The notes: a model not told the origin generated them from the letters alone. A stretch of DNA of 48,815 nt from Verrucomicrobia bacterium 12-59-8 (GCA_002279765.1 NCCR01000006.1:1-48815); one strand, 5' to 3'; shown: positions 9,002 through 17,910, counted from the stretch's first letter. Made by a program: numbers and translations.

Positions 9002-9346
9002 TCAGACCTCGGAAGCTTTGTCGATGAGCGTTTGACCTGCGTTGAGGACTTCCGGTGCCGCAGTGTCCTTGATTTCCATTACCACCCAGCCGTCTCCTTC
9101 GCGTTCAAGGCGGCGGTTGTTGATGGCAATCACGATGCACAACCCGAAGAATGCCGTGGTGGTCTCCAGGACAAACGGCGTGGCTAAAAAAACAAAGAGA
9201 TAGGCCAGCCCCTGCGCCAAGATCTCACGCACGGTTTCATTCAGATAGGCTGCGACAGCGACGGCGGTGATGATTGCGACAGACCAGAGCAGCGATTCGA
9301 GCCACCAGAGGGATTTGGACGGGGGAGTTTCAGGTGCAGCAGACAT
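9002..9346 (-). CDS. Small two-helix membrane protein, unknown function
   Basis: The frame gives 114 residues from ATG 9346 (a GTG lies one codon earlier). Hydrophobic segments sit at about residues 14-33 and 44-75, and the second is long enough to cross the membrane twice or form a hairpin. A charged cytoplasmic-type tail contains REGDGWVVMEIKD. I do not recognise the family. It begins two codons after the stop of the RodZ-like gene upstream and is in exactly the same reading frame, separated from it only by TGA and TCT. It is therefore surely co-transcribed, and may be a split-off or readthrough extension of that protein. Confidence 0.6.
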   Translation of the reverse strand: MSAAPETPPSKSLWWLESLLWSVAIITAVAVAAYLNETVREILAQGLAYLFVFLATPFVLETTTAFFGLCIVIAINNRRLEREGDGWVVMEIKDTAAPEVLNAGQTLIDKASEV

Positions 9347-9352
9347 CACAGA

Positions 9353-9934
9353 TCAGTTCACAGAGGGTGCTTTGCGGTAGGGTAAGCTCACATGCCCGGT
9401 TTTCAAGTGCGCCATATCGGGTGCAGTTGCAGGTGACGTGTCAGAGTTCTCGTCGTCCTCGACCGGCATAGCCTTCAGGGCGGAGGGTTCCACTTTGCGG
9501 TGCATCTCAGCCACATGGTTCCCCCACATGGCGGTACCCGCAAGGACGAATACAAAGACCATGATAGCCGCCGGCAGCGGAGATTTGATGGATTTCACCC
9601 GGCTCGCCGCAGGTGCGGTGATGCGATCTGCGCTCTTGGCGGGCTCACGCAGCCATGGGCCTTGGCTTTCCGTCAGATAACGATAATCGCGCTCTCCACC
9701 CAGGGCACCTTCGGGCAGTTCTTCCAGCATGGAAGATGCGTCCACGTCAAGAAAATCGCTGTATTGACGCATGAACGAGCGTGCATACGTCAGGCTGCCA
9801 AACGCGGCGATGTTGCCAGACTCCAGATACCGCAGGCGCTGCGCGGGGATGCGCGTCTCGTGCGCGGCGTCCTCGATGGACAAGCCGCGTTTTTCACGCG
9901 CTGCGATGAGCATCTGGCCGAATGAAGCAGTCAT
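9353..9934 (-). CDS. RodZ-like HTH membrane protein
   Basis: The protein has 193 residues from ATG 9934; an alternative ATG at 9964 adds ten residues that look non-conserved. The N-terminal 75 residues form a Cro/C1-type helix-turn-helix of the RodZ kind (FGQMLIAAREKRGLSIEDAA, IPAQRLRYLESGN, YARSFMRQYSDFL). A single membrane helix follows at about 132-150 (AAIMVFVFVLAGTAMW), then a short acidic extracytoplasmic tail. This matches RodZ architecture, in which the HTH binds MreB and links it to cell-wall synthesis, but the C-terminal beta domain is missing and the protein is much shorter than Escherichia coli RodZ. A membrane-bound regulator is the alternative. Confidence 0.65.
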   Translation of the reverse strand: MTASFGQMLIAAREKRGLSIEDAAHETRIPAQRLRYLESGNIAAFGSLTYARSFMRQYSDFLDVDASSMLEELPEGALGGERDYRYLTESQGPWLREPAKSADRITAPAASRVKSIKSPLPAAIMVFVFVLAGTAMWGNHVAEMHRKVEPSALKAMPVEDDENSDTSPATAPDMAHLKTGHVSLPYRKAPSVN

Positions 9935-9967
9935 GGTTTCGTTGGAATACGCCGAGTGTGACATCAC

Positions 9968-10159
9968 CGGACGTGTATGCGATGAATTTTTTCATGATCC
10001 GTAGGCCGGTAAATGCAGAAAAACCTCGGCGGATCATTCCCGGTCTTCTGGTAATCAAACCAAGGAATACTAAAAACGCGGCCTCTTCGAGCGATTCTTC
10101 GTCACAGAGGGTTCCATCACTGGCAGCAGTTCCTCCATCCGTTCCGGCGGAAAAAGTGA
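9968..10159. other. Gene-free spacer
   Basis: About 190 bases lie between the 777-residue secreted protein gene and the RodZ-like gene, both on the minus strand. The short frames here do not look like proteins. No terminator hairpin with a T-run and no convincing promoter were found; it presumably holds the promoter of the RodZ-like gene. Confidence 0.4.
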
Positions 10160-12493
10160 TCACTCGTACCACAACTGCGCCGTCGCGGTGCATGCGGCAT
10201 CTGCTGTGACACGCAGCCAGCGTGCCTGCACTGCGGGCTCGAATTCGATCTTCAGCGGAGAGTCGGCAGTCACTTTGGCGTCCCGGTAAGTCACCCATAA
10301 GCCGGTGCCAGTCAGATCCAGCTCGACCTTCAGGTTCACAGCCTGCGCGGAGTCATGGCTCAGGGTCAGCGTGCGTTTGTCATAGCCCCACATGAGATAG
10401 GGGTCGCTCGGCTGGATCGCTTTGACGTTCGTGTTTTTCCATGGGCCTCCTTGGCCGCGTGGCTTGCCGAGTTTCCAGAGATCATCAATGGCTCCCGCCC
10501 AGAGGGCGGCTTTGCCATCGTCGCTGCGGATGATGTGTTCCCCGGCAGGTGCATCTGGTTTGATGCCGCTCATGAGAAGCAGGCCGCGATAGCCGCCAAA
10601 GTCGGTCACGCGCAGATTGTGCGAGGCGACGGGACGGATTTTCGCGAAGCCGTCAGCGTTTTCGGCGGGGAGTTCGAAAAACGTGCCGCAGGCGCTGAGC
10701 ATGTCGCGCTCTGTCGCCACCTCACGGCACACACGCAGCTCACCTGCACTCGTCGCGGCATCCAAAGCCGTGACGGCGCGTGGCAGACGCCAGCGGCGGC
10801 GGCGATCATCGACGACGAGAACGCTGGCTTCATCCAGCGTGATGACGTGCTGTGGAATCGCGACCTTTGTCTTCACAAACTGCTCTGCCTTCGCGTCATC
10901 GACCCGGTGCAGATTCAAAGCAGCGTCCAGTTCGTAATAGCCTGCGTCGGCCGCCAAACTGAGCGTGCGCTTGTTCTCGCCACGAGCGCGGAAGATGCCG
11001 GTCTGGACTTTGTCATCTCCCATTCGGGCCACGCCGTCGAACATGGCATCGGCTGTGGTGCTACGTGAATCGCCATTCGTGAGTGTGATGATCACGCTCA
11101 CATCCTTCCCATCCTGGTCGGCTTTCACCGTCAGCCAATCGGCGTCACTGCTAATGTCCTCGCGCTTCGCAGTGCCTGCGCTGTGATCAATCCGCCATAG
11201 GCTGCGGTGCTGCCAGCCTGCGATGAGAAACGGGTCTGCCACATCGCCTGCCTTCACGTTTTCATGCAGCCACAATGCGCCGCTGGCGTGCGCGGGGCCG
11301 AGGTTGTCGGGTGTCGCGGGGCTGGCGAACCACAGATTGGACTGCGACTGGCCCACGCTGTCGATGCCGCCTTTGACGGTGCGCTTGTTGAGAAACTCCG
11401 ACTTCGCTGAATCATCGCAGCCGAAGACCAGACGGTCGTTCCAGCGGCAGAAGTCGCCAATCACTTTCATGTAGGCGCTGCGGACGCGGATGCCGTTCGT
11501 ATTGGCGGCGCAGAAGGTACGTGGGAAGCGCCAGAATGCGCCGTGCATGGTCATGAGCAGATCGTCTTCGCCGATGTCGCGAATGCGCGGCCATTCGGTG
11601 TTCCAACCATGTGCGCCGTCGTAGCTGTGGCTGACTTTCGGCAGGCGAAACGACTGCCATTTTCCGCCATCCAGCAGCATCAGAATGAGCGACTTCGCAT
11701 CCCAGCCGATGCACCAAACAGGGTCGTCCGTGGCGCTGCCCTGGATGCCGCCGGGGCCGGTGACTTCGGTGAATTGATTGCGCCGCACGAGCTGCCAGTC
11801 ATCACCAGGTTTGCGCCATTCGCCGAGCGCGCCGCTGGGGGTGGTGGGGTCCGTGAGCACGCGTTTGTCGCGGTCGCCGTTGTTGGCGTAAATCACACGG
11901 CCTTGGGAGGAATAGAGTCCTTTGCCGTGATAGCCGGGCAGTTGAGACTCCAGTTTTGTGAGGGTTGTCGTGACTTCGAAGCCTTTCTTCAAAGGATTGC
12001 CGTCGCGGATCAGCGAGGTGACGGCCAGCGATTTCACGTCCACCTCGTAGAAGCCTTCCTCCATCGTCGCGTAGTAGATTTTGCCGGTGGGATCGCTCAG
12101 GTGGCGCGCATTGCCGGTGAGCCTGCCGGGCATCTTGGTCGGTGGAATCACCCGGACGGTGCGGTCAGTGTCGATCACATAGGGACCAATGAAAAGCTGT
12201 TGCGACTCTGGATGGATCATCCGGTTCGCGGGCGTTCCGCCGACGCTTTCAGGGCGCACGATTTGTTTCAAATCCGAGGTGATCTCATAGAGCTTGTCGC
12301 TTGAGCCAAAGGGCAGATGCGGGCCGTAGGTGATGACCCAGAGACGGTCTGCCCATGGCACCACGGCACCGGTGCCGCATTCGCCTTCTTTGTTGAACAT
12401 GGCGAGGTCTGGGTAGATGCCGCTGACATGGCGCGGCTCCCCGGCGGCGAGAATACCCGTGAATGCCGCGAGCAGCAGGAGGTTGGATTTCAT
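10160..12493 (-). CDS. Secreted protein of unknown function, probable beta-propeller
   Basis: This 777-residue protein starts with a clear signal peptide (residues 1-17, cleavage near LAAGEP). Beyond that I see no named domain. The body is rich in short beta-strand segments with repeated blocks of the kind LWVITYGP, KLYEITSDLK, KIYYATMEEGFYEVDVKS and SLWRIDHSAG, typical of a propeller that reads out successive blades. The C-terminal 90 residues may form a separate beta-sandwich (LKVELDLTGTGLWVTY). It probably acts in the periplasm or at the surface. It is divergent from an AraC-type regulator 85 bases away, which is a likely regulator; sugar-related induction is a guess from that context. Confidence 0.65.
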   Translation of the reverse strand: MKSNLLLLAAFTGILAAGEPRHVSGIYPDLAMFNKEGECGTGAVVPWADRLWVITYGPHLPFGSSDKLYEITSDLKQIVRPESVGGTPANRMIHPESQQLFIGPYVIDTDRTVRVIPPTKMPGRLTGNARHLSDPTGKIYYATMEEGFYEVDVKSLAVTSLIRDGNPLKKGFEVTTTLTKLESQLPGYHGKGLYSSQGRVIYANNGDRDKRVLTDPTTPSGALGEWRKPGDDWQLVRRNQFTEVTGPGGIQGSATDDPVWCIGWDAKSLILMLLDGGKWQSFRLPKVSHSYDGAHGWNTEWPRIRDIGEDDLLMTMHGAFWRFPRTFCAANTNGIRVRSAYMKVIGDFCRWNDRLVFGCDDSAKSEFLNKRTVKGGIDSVGQSQSNLWFASPATPDNLGPAHASGALWLHENVKAGDVADPFLIAGWQHRSLWRIDHSAGTAKREDISSDADWLTVKADQDGKDVSVIITLTNGDSRSTTADAMFDGVARMGDDKVQTGIFRARGENKRTLSLAADAGYYELDAALNLHRVDDAKAEQFVKTKVAIPQHVITLDEASVLVVDDRRRRWRLPRAVTALDAATSAGELRVCREVATERDMLSACGTFFELPAENADGFAKIRPVASHNLRVTDFGGYRGLLLMSGIKPDAPAGEHIIRSDDGKAALWAGAIDDLWKLGKPRGQGGPWKNTNVKAIQPSDPYLMWGYDKRTLTLSHDSAQAVNLKVELDLTGTGLWVTYRDAKVTADSPLKIEFEPAVQARWLRVTADAACTATAQLWYE

Positions 12494-12581
12494 GCGTGGA
12501 TCAAAGCCATGCAGGCACTGCTGGCAACCGGGGTGAATTATGCCGGATTGAAATCGCTTACATCTCCCGCATAGCTGGGTG

Positions 12582-13454
12582 ATGCCGAAACCGAAGGCCC
12601 TCCAACTTCCCGCTGATGTCTGGCGCAGTCTGCGCCATGAGTGGCTCTGGGTTTATCGCGGCCCCGTGCCGCAGTGCGAGGTGTGGTCGGCCGAGATTCC
12701 AGTGCCTGCCGGTGTCTTCTTCGTGGAGCGTGGTCAGGTGCGCATCCAGGCGGATGGCAAAGAGACCCTCGTGCCGCGCGGGCAGGCGTTTTTTTCTTCA
12801 CCACGGCTGCGGCGGCATTGGTTTGCGGCGAACACCTGCCTGCTCTCCGTCGGTTTCCGCAGCCAGTGGCCCGATGGCACGTCGTTGTTCCGCGATGCGC
12901 TCAATTTCGCCGCTGAGGCTCCGGCATTGCGAAAAGCGACACACGGGCTTTTTGCCAGCATTCACGGTGCGCGAAAAATCGTCACCTATCGTCAGGCCAT
13001 TGAGCCTGCTTCGTGCTCCGCCAGTGAGTGGGCAGCGCGTGAGGCCGCATACGCAGCCTGGTTTGTGGTGTGGATGGAAACCCTGCAGCAACTCGGCGTG
13101 CAGACTATGCCGCAGGTGCGGGCTAGCCGCCGCCGGGTGGATCAAATCGTTGCGTGGTTGCAGGGGCTGCCGCCTGATCAAACGACCCCGAGTTTGCCGC
13201 CGGATCTTCCCATTGGCAGCCGTCGTGCAGAGCAGCTGATGCAGCAGCAGTTTGGCATCGGGCTGCGCATGTTCATGGAGCGGCGGCGGCTTGATGTCGC
13301 ACGCGAGCGCATCTTGACGGATCATGACACGCTCAAGGAAATTGCTTTTGCACTGGGCTTTCGTCATGCGTCTCACTTCACCGCCTGGTTTCGCCGTCAC
13401 ACCGGAGTGTCTCCGTCTGAGTATCGTCTGAGCGGTGTGGAGCAGGCCGCTTAA
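12582..13454 (+). CDS. AraC family transcriptional regulator
   Basis: The protein has 290 residues from ATG 12582; a GTG one codon earlier is the alternative. Residues about 20-120 look like a cupin-type ligand-binding domain (VPAGVFFVERGQVRIQADG). The C-terminal 95 residues carry the double helix-turn-helix of AraC proteins, with RRRLDVARERIL, IAFALGFRHASHFTAWFRRH and the closing GVSPSEYR. Such regulators usually respond to a sugar and activate a neighbouring gene. The only neighbour that shares its control region is the divergent secreted 777-residue protein, so that is the best candidate target. Confidence 0.9.
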   Translation: MPKPKALQLPADVWRSLRHEWLWVYRGPVPQCEVWSAEIPVPAGVFFVERGQVRIQADGKETLVPRGQAFFSSPRLRRHWFAANTCLLSVGFRSQWPDGTSLFRDALNFAAEAPALRKATHGLFASIHGARKIVTYRQAIEPASCSASEWAAREAAYAAWFVVWMETLQQLGVQTMPQVRASRRRVDQIVAWLQGLPPDQTTPSLPPDLPIGSRRAEQLMQQQFGIGLRMFMERRRLDVARERILTDHDTLKEIAFALGFRHASHFTAWFRRHTGVSPSEYRLSGVEQAA

Positions 13455-13548
13455 TTGCGCAGATGTCGATTGAAGCATGGTTTGCCTTGGCCTCAAGTGG
13501 TCCAGGCGTTGGCAACCGGTCTAGTTTCCAACGGCGCGTTCACACTTC

Positions 13549-14544
13549 ATGCAACCCGACGTCTCACTCATCATTCCCGTTTTTAACAACGAGCTGTATC
13601 TGGATGAATCCCTCTCGGCAGCCTGTGCGCAGGAGGAACTCTCGTTGGAGATCATCATCATTGACGACGGGTCCACGGATGCGTCTTTGAGCCTGATCAA
13701 AGTCCATGCGGAGCGTGATCCCAAGATCATTGTGATCGAGCAGGTCAACCAAGGCGTCTCGGCAGCACGAAATGCCGGGCTGGACCGTGCAACGGGCAAG
13801 TGGGTGGCCTTTATGGATGGTGATGACTGGCTCGCTCCCGGCTCATTGGTGGCGTGGCATCAGCAGGCTGAGAAAGGGGAGCTGGACTGTCTCTTATGCA
13901 ATGGTTTCAGCTTCAAGACCGATCCGCAGGCGTTCTATGATTCGAAGCCGCTGGCGATTCTAAGAAAGCAGCCCTGGGAGAGTACACTGACCGGAGCCGA
14001 CTGGATCGTGCAGGGCGTCAAGCTGCGGGAATGGCCCCACTATGTCTGGCTGCAGTTTTGCCGGCGCAGTGTCATTGAGGAGGCGCAGCTGCGGTTCAGA
14101 CGTGACATGATTCACGAAGATATTCCATGGACGGTGCAGCTGGCGCTGGCCGTAAAGCGGCTGGGGTTTGCGCAGCCGCCACGCTATGGCTACCGACGCA
14201 ATCCGGCCTCGCTGACGCAGTCGCGCAATGCTGATAAGGTGCATCATCGGATCGCCAGCTACCTCAGAGTCGCGGAGTTGTTGAAAGGTCTTGCCAATGG
14301 CCAGCCACCTGCCTTGCGCAAAGCCCTGCAGAAGCAGGCGCTGCGTGAAATGGGGCATTTCCTGGGCCTGATGCGCAAAGGCAACGTCTCACGCGCGCAC
14401 CGCAGCCAGTTTGCGGTCGAGTTTCTGGCCGCAGGCTTTGCCGGGATGATGCTGAAAAGTTGCTCCAATTACCGTGAGCTGGCAGCCACCTTCAAAGCCT
14501 GGTACCTCTGCCAGATCTGGAAGCGGCAAACGGCGCAGAGCTGA
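13549..14544 (+). CDS. Family 2 glycosyltransferase
   Basis: This is a 331-residue cytoplasmic GT-A enzyme. It opens directly with the nucleotide-sugar-binding strand VSLIIPVFNNELYL and continues with IIIIDDGSTD, QGVSAARNAGL and the metal-binding MDGDDW. The remainder (about 120-330) is helical and carries RRSVIEEAQLRF and HEDIPWTVQLAL, which resemble the acceptor part of capsule and lipopolysaccharide glycosyltransferases. No membrane segments are evident. It lies alone between the AraC gene (94 bases upstream) and a convergent sulfatase, so the glycan it builds cannot be inferred from context. Confidence 0.88.
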   Translation: MQPDVSLIIPVFNNELYLDESLSAACAQEELSLEIIIIDDGSTDASLSLIKVHAERDPKIIVIEQVNQGVSAARNAGLDRATGKWVAFMDGDDWLAPGSLVAWHQQAEKGELDCLLCNGFSFKTDPQAFYDSKPLAILRKQPWESTLTGADWIVQGVKLREWPHYVWLQFCRRSVIEEAQLRFRRDMIHEDIPWTVQLALAVKRLGFAQPPRYGYRRNPASLTQSRNADKVHHRIASYLRVAELLKGLANGQPPALRKALQKQALREMGHFLGLMRKGNVSRAHRSQFAVEFLAAGFAGMMLKSCSNYRELAATFKAWYLCQIWKRQTAQS

Positions 14545-14558
14545 ATGTGGCGAAGCGG

Positions 14559-16220
14559 CTATTTCTTGCCGCCCTGGATGAATTCGTCGCGGCTCAGTGT
14601 GCCGTTGCCGTCGGTGTCGAACTTGGGGAAGCGTTTGGGTGCTTCGTCAGGGTCTGGTTGATAGAGAAGAAATTCTTCCTGGGTGAGCAGGCCGTCTTTG
14701 TCCTTGTCGCGTTGGTCAAACATCTTGCCGCGATCCTGCACGGGCTTTTTCGCTGCGGCCGGTTTCGATTCCGGCTTGCTGCCGATCTGCGGTTTGGCCT
14801 CGGGATGCTGGGCGAGGAGCTGGCGCAAACTGGCGACGACAGCGGGTTGTTCGGTGGCGAGGTTCTTCGTTTCGTCGGGATCGGCTTGGTAGTCGTACAG
14901 TTCGAGGATGGCGCTTTCGGGTGCAGCGCCGGGCTTCTTCCATTCGACGAGGCGATGGCGCTGGGTGCGGATGGCACGACCGATCAAACTGCTGCGCGGA
15001 TACACATGAATGGCATGGTCGCGCACGGTGGTGGCGGGATTTTTGAGCACGCTGGCAAAGCTGCGCCCGTCGCCCTGTGGCGGAGCGGGAAGCTGCGTCA
15101 GCTCGGCGAGGGTGGGGTAGATGTCGCAGGATTCGACGAGCGCCTGCGTGCGTGCTGGCTGGATGCCCGGCGCAGAGACGATGACGGGAATGCGCGCGGC
15201 CTGCTCGTAGTTTGTGTGCTTGCACCACAGGCCGTGGTCGCCGAGGTCCCAGCCGTGATCGCCCCAGAGGACGATGATTGTGTTGTCAGCCACGCCGCTG
15301 GCGTCGAGTGCATCGAGCACCTTGCCGAGCTGCGCGTCCATGTAGCTCGTGGCAGCATAATAGCCATGGATGAGGTGGATGGCCTGCTCCTGAGTCAGCG
15401 GGCCTTGCTCTGGCATGTCCCGGTACTGGCGCAGCTCACCCCAAGTGGATGGCGCGAATTCAGGTGCGCCTTCTGGCGCGGTTAGCAGTGCGGGTACTTT
15501 GAAGGACGCGGGATCGTAGAGGTCCCAGTATTTCTTGGGCGCCACAAAGGGCAGGTGGGGTTTTAAAAAGCCGACGGCGAGGAAAAGCGGCTCGTCGGGT
15601 TTTTGCTTCGCAGCGGCGAGACGTAGGACGGCTTCGTCGGCGATGACGCCGTCGCCATAGCGATTGTCAGGCACATCGGCGGACTCCGTGGGCGCGCCGC
15701 GCGGCAGCTTCCAGGCCTCCGTCTTGTTTTCAAACAAAGCCTGCTCGCGCGTGGACTGCGGCAGGTTGTTATCCTTGAGCGCGTAGCTGATCGTCTTCGG
15801 CGTGAAATGCGGCACGCTCCAGGAGGCTTCGTCGTTCACGTTGCCATGACCCACATGGAAGATCTTGCCAAGCCCTTCGGCGCGGTACCCGTTTGCTTTG
15901 AAGTGCTGTGGCAGCGTCACGGCATCCGGCGCTGCTTTGCGGAAGTTGGTGCTGAGTTCATAAATGCCGAGCGACTGTGGCCGAAGACCGGTGAGCATCG
16001 CATTGCGCGAAGGCGAGCACACCGCCTGATTGCAAAACGCCTTTTCAAACAGCACGCCCCGAGCAGCCAGACGGTCGATGTTGGGCGATTTGACCAGCGT
16101 GTCGCCATAGCAGCCGAGCAGCGGCTTCAAGTCATCGACGCAGATGAGCAGGACGTTGGGTTTTGCGGCTGCAAAAAGCGATGGGCAAACGACAAAGAGA
16201 AAGAGAGCGATGCGGAACAT
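14559..16220 (-). CDS. Sulfatase with C-terminal EF-hand pair (iduronate-2-sulfatase-like)
   Basis: The protein has 553 residues with a signal peptide (1-19). The metal pair Asp29-Asp30 (ICVDDLKPLLGCYG) and formylglycine motif C68-SPSR are intact, and LWGDHGWDLGDHGLW matches the iduronate-2-sulfatase subgroup. After the catalytic domain come a Lys/Ala-rich linker (about 470-497) and two canonical EF-hand loops, 505-516 and 535-546, each with Asp at positions 1 and 3 and Glu at 12. Ca2+ binding by this tail is very likely. The combination is common in planctomycete and verrucomicrobial secreted enzymes. It starts 47 bases after the arsR stop on the same strand and could be read through from arsR. 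Confidence 0.9.
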   Translation of the reverse strand: MFRIALFLFVVCPSLFAAAKPNVLLICVDDLKPLLGCYGDTLVKSPNIDRLAARGVLFEKAFCNQAVCSPSRNAMLTGLRPQSLGIYELSTNFRKAAPDAVTLPQHFKANGYRAEGLGKIFHVGHGNVNDEASWSVPHFTPKTISYALKDNNLPQSTREQALFENKTEAWKLPRGAPTESADVPDNRYGDGVIADEAVLRLAAAKQKPDEPLFLAVGFLKPHLPFVAPKKYWDLYDPASFKVPALLTAPEGAPEFAPSTWGELRQYRDMPEQGPLTQEQAIHLIHGYYAATSYMDAQLGKVLDALDASGVADNTIIVLWGDHGWDLGDHGLWCKHTNYEQAARIPVIVSAPGIQPARTQALVESCDIYPTLAELTQLPAPPQGDGRSFASVLKNPATTVRDHAIHVYPRSSLIGRAIRTQRHRLVEWKKPGAAPESAILELYDYQADPDETKNLATEQPAVVASLRQLLAQHPEAKPQIGSKPESKPAAAKKPVQDRGKMFDQRDKDKDGLLTQEEFLLYQPDPDEAPKRFPKFDTDGNGTLSRDEFIQGGKK

Positions 16221-16267
16221 GGATGGTGAGAACGCCCATAGGTTCCTTTGCTTTCGCTGAATCGCGC

Positions 16268-16591
16268 TTACTCCGGCAGCTTGTCGAAATGAAACTGGCA
16301 GCAGCCGAGGTCGAGGGTGTTGGAGTTGCGCGCGAGTTTTTCGCTGAACGCCTCCGCGAGGGCGTAGATGCGCTGCTGACCGTTTTTCTCGACTTCGAGC
16401 AGGCCGGCTTCCTTGAGAACGCGGAGGTGCTTGGAGACGTTGTAGGGCGTGACGTGCAGAGTTTCACACAGCTCGGTGACCGGCTTTGCGCCACCGATGA
16501 GGAGACGCACCAGACGAAGACGTGTCGGCTCTCCCAGCGCGCGCATGGCGGTGAGGCAGTCGAATGAACGTGTCCCGGTGCGTGAAGGCAT
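16268..16591 (-). CDS. ArsR/SmtB-family transcriptional repressor with C-terminal Cys pair
   Basis: The protein has 107 residues from ATG 16591; the open frame continues upstream into the putative operator, so the longer start is unlikely. It is a winged helix-turn-helix: MRALGEPTRLRLVRLL, then recognition helix VTPYNVSKHLRVLKEAG, then wing LLEVEKNGQQRIYAL. The ELCVCDL metal motif of classical ArsR is reduced to one Cys (C42 in ELCETL). Instead a Cys-Cys pair (C97-C98) with His101 sits near the C-terminus in LDLGCCQFHF. Some ArsR proteins sense arsenite through C-terminal cysteines, so a thiophilic ligand is plausible but not shown. It is divergent from cobW and shares with it an operator-like inverted repeat that recurs at 22707. 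Confidence 0.9.
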   Translation of the reverse strand: MPSRTGTRSFDCLTAMRALGEPTRLRLVRLLIGGAKPVTELCETLHVTPYNVSKHLRVLKEAGLLEVEKNGQQRIYALAEAFSEKLARNSNTLDLGCCQFHFDKLPE

Positions 16592-16634
16592 GCAGGGATG
16601 TTTAGCAGATCGCCCTGCCCCCGCAAGAATCTGA

Positions 16635-16663
16635 ATCACACCGGGTGAAATAATAATTGCCAA
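16635..16663 (-). promoter_or_regulatory. Candidate arsR promoter
   Basis: On the minus strand, TTGGCA (16663-16658, five of six to TTGACA) is followed after 17 bases by TGTGAT (16640-16635, four of six to TATAAT). The -35 box falls inside the left arm and spacer of the inverted repeat at 16654-16675, which fits autorepression. The leader would be about 37 bases. Confidence 0.4.
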
Positions 16664-16675
16664 TGGGAGCAAATA
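16654..16675. promoter_or_regulatory. Putative ArsR operator, copy 1
   Basis: TAATTGC-N8-GCAAATA: an imperfect inverted repeat (one mismatch between seven-base arms) in the arsR/cobW divergent region, 63 bases from the arsR start and 72 from cobW. It matches the perfect repeat at 22707-22732 in both arms (one difference) and in spacer length. Confidence 0.6.
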
Positions 16676-16746
16676 AGATAAGACGCGGCGTCGTCATTTG
16701 AGTTGTTGCAGCCGCTTGTCGAACCTCCCAACCTTCCCTCAATCCC

Positions 16747-17910
16747 ATGTCCACCAAAGCACGTTACATCATGATCGGCGGTTTCCTAGGTGCCGGAAAA
16801 ACGACCACCGTTGGTCGTTTGGCCAAGCATCTCAGCGATCAAGGACTCCGGGTCGGCCTCATCACCAATGATCAGGCTGGTGGGCTCGTCGATACCAAAT
16901 TGCTGCGCGGTCAGGGCTATGCCACGGAGGAAATCGCGGGCGGATGCTTCTGCTGCCGTTTCAACACGCTCGTCGATGCGGCTAGCAAGCTGGCGAATGA
17001 GGCGAAGCCGGATGTGTTCATTGCCGAGCCGGTGGGAAGCTGCACGGATCTCGTGGCCACCGTGACGTATCCGCTGCGTCGCATGTATGGGGATGCCTTC
17101 ACCGTCGCTCCGCTCAGCGTGCTGGTGGATCCGATTCGTGCGCGGCGTGTCTTTGGTCTGGATCAGGGCGGCACGTTTTCGGCCAAGGTGGCCTACATCT
17201 TCAAGAAGCAGCTCGAAGAGGCGGACATCATTGTCATCAGCAAAAGCGATCTCATTGAAGATGCCCTGCGTGAGGAGTTGCGTGCGGTGCTGGCGAAGGA
17301 GTTTCCGCTGGCGAAGATCGTCACCGCATCACCCCGGCAGGAGACGGGGCTGGATGAGCTGTTTGCGAGTTTGATGACAGATGAGCAGGCGCGGCGCAAT
17401 CCGATGGCGGTGGATTACGAAGTCTATGCCGACGGCGAAGCGCTGCTGGGCTGGCTGAATGCCACGGTGACGCTGAAGGCAGATGATGAATTTGATGCGA
17501 ATGCGTTTCTCAAGCAGCTCGCCTTGATCGTGCAGGCGAGTTTGCAGCGTGACGGCACCGAGATTGCGCATTTCAAGATGACCTTCAGTCCTGATGACGG
17601 CATCGCAGGTGAACTCGCGAGCATCAATCTCGTGCGGAGCGACTATGTGGCCGAGCTCGGCATGGAGCTGGACGAGCCGACCACGGGCGGACAGTTGATC
17701 GTGAATCTGCGTGCCGAGGCTGATCCCGCCGCGCTGATGGCAGCGGTGAAGGACGGGCTGGATGAAGCCACGCTGAATTTCTTTGGTTTGAAGGCCACGC
17801 TGGACCACGAGGAGCATTTCCGTCCCGGCAAACCCACGCCGACGCATCGTGATGGTGAAGTGGTGATGGAGACCCAGGGCGGTTGCAAGCCGGGCAGCGG
17901 CTGCTGCTGA
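16747..17910 (+). CDS. CobW-like (COG0523) G3E family GTPase, metal chaperone type
   Basis: This 387-residue protein is a G3E P-loop GTPase. It shows Walker A GGFLGAGKTT (11-20), the metal-binding CFCC motif (C67, C69, C70), EPVGSCTD and the guanine-specificity SKSD. A CobW C-terminal-like domain covers about 230-340. The last 35 residues are rich in potential ligands (HEEHF, THRD) and end in GGCKPGSGCC, with Cys at 380, 386 and 387. COG0523 proteins insert or deliver Zn2+, Co2+ or Fe ions using GTP hydrolysis. The Cys-rich tail and the divergent ArsR regulator suggest metal or metalloid stress control; which ion cannot be read from sequence. The divergent layout with a single operator-like repeat implies both genes are controlled together. 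Confidence 0.9.
   Translation: MSTKARYIMIGGFLGAGKTTTVGRLAKHLSDQGLRVGLITNDQAGGLVDTKLLRGQGYATEEIAGGCFCCRFNTLVDAASKLANEAKPDVFIAEPVGSCTDLVATVTYPLRRMYGDAFTVAPLSVLVDPIRARRVFGLDQGGTFSAKVAYIFKKQLEEADIIVISKSDLIEDALREELRAVLAKEFPLAKIVTASPRQETGLDELFASLMTDEQARRNPMAVDYEVYADGEALLGWLNATVTLKADDEFDANAFLKQLALIVQASLQRDGTEIAHFKMTFSPDDGIAGELASINLVRSDYVAELGMELDEPTTGGQLIVNLRAEADPAALMAAVKDGLDEATLNFFGLKATLDHEEHFRPGKPTPTHRDGEVVMETQGGCKPGSGCC

Noticed and set aside
9894..10298. A minus-strand frame covering the spacer before the RodZ-like gene
   Set aside because: It overlaps two recognised genes and has no conserved-looking segment.
14547..15485. A 312-codon plus-strand frame opposite the EF-hand sulfatase
   Set aside because: Shadow of the sulfatase; hydrophobic runs are artefacts of the complement of Ala/Pro/Gly codons.
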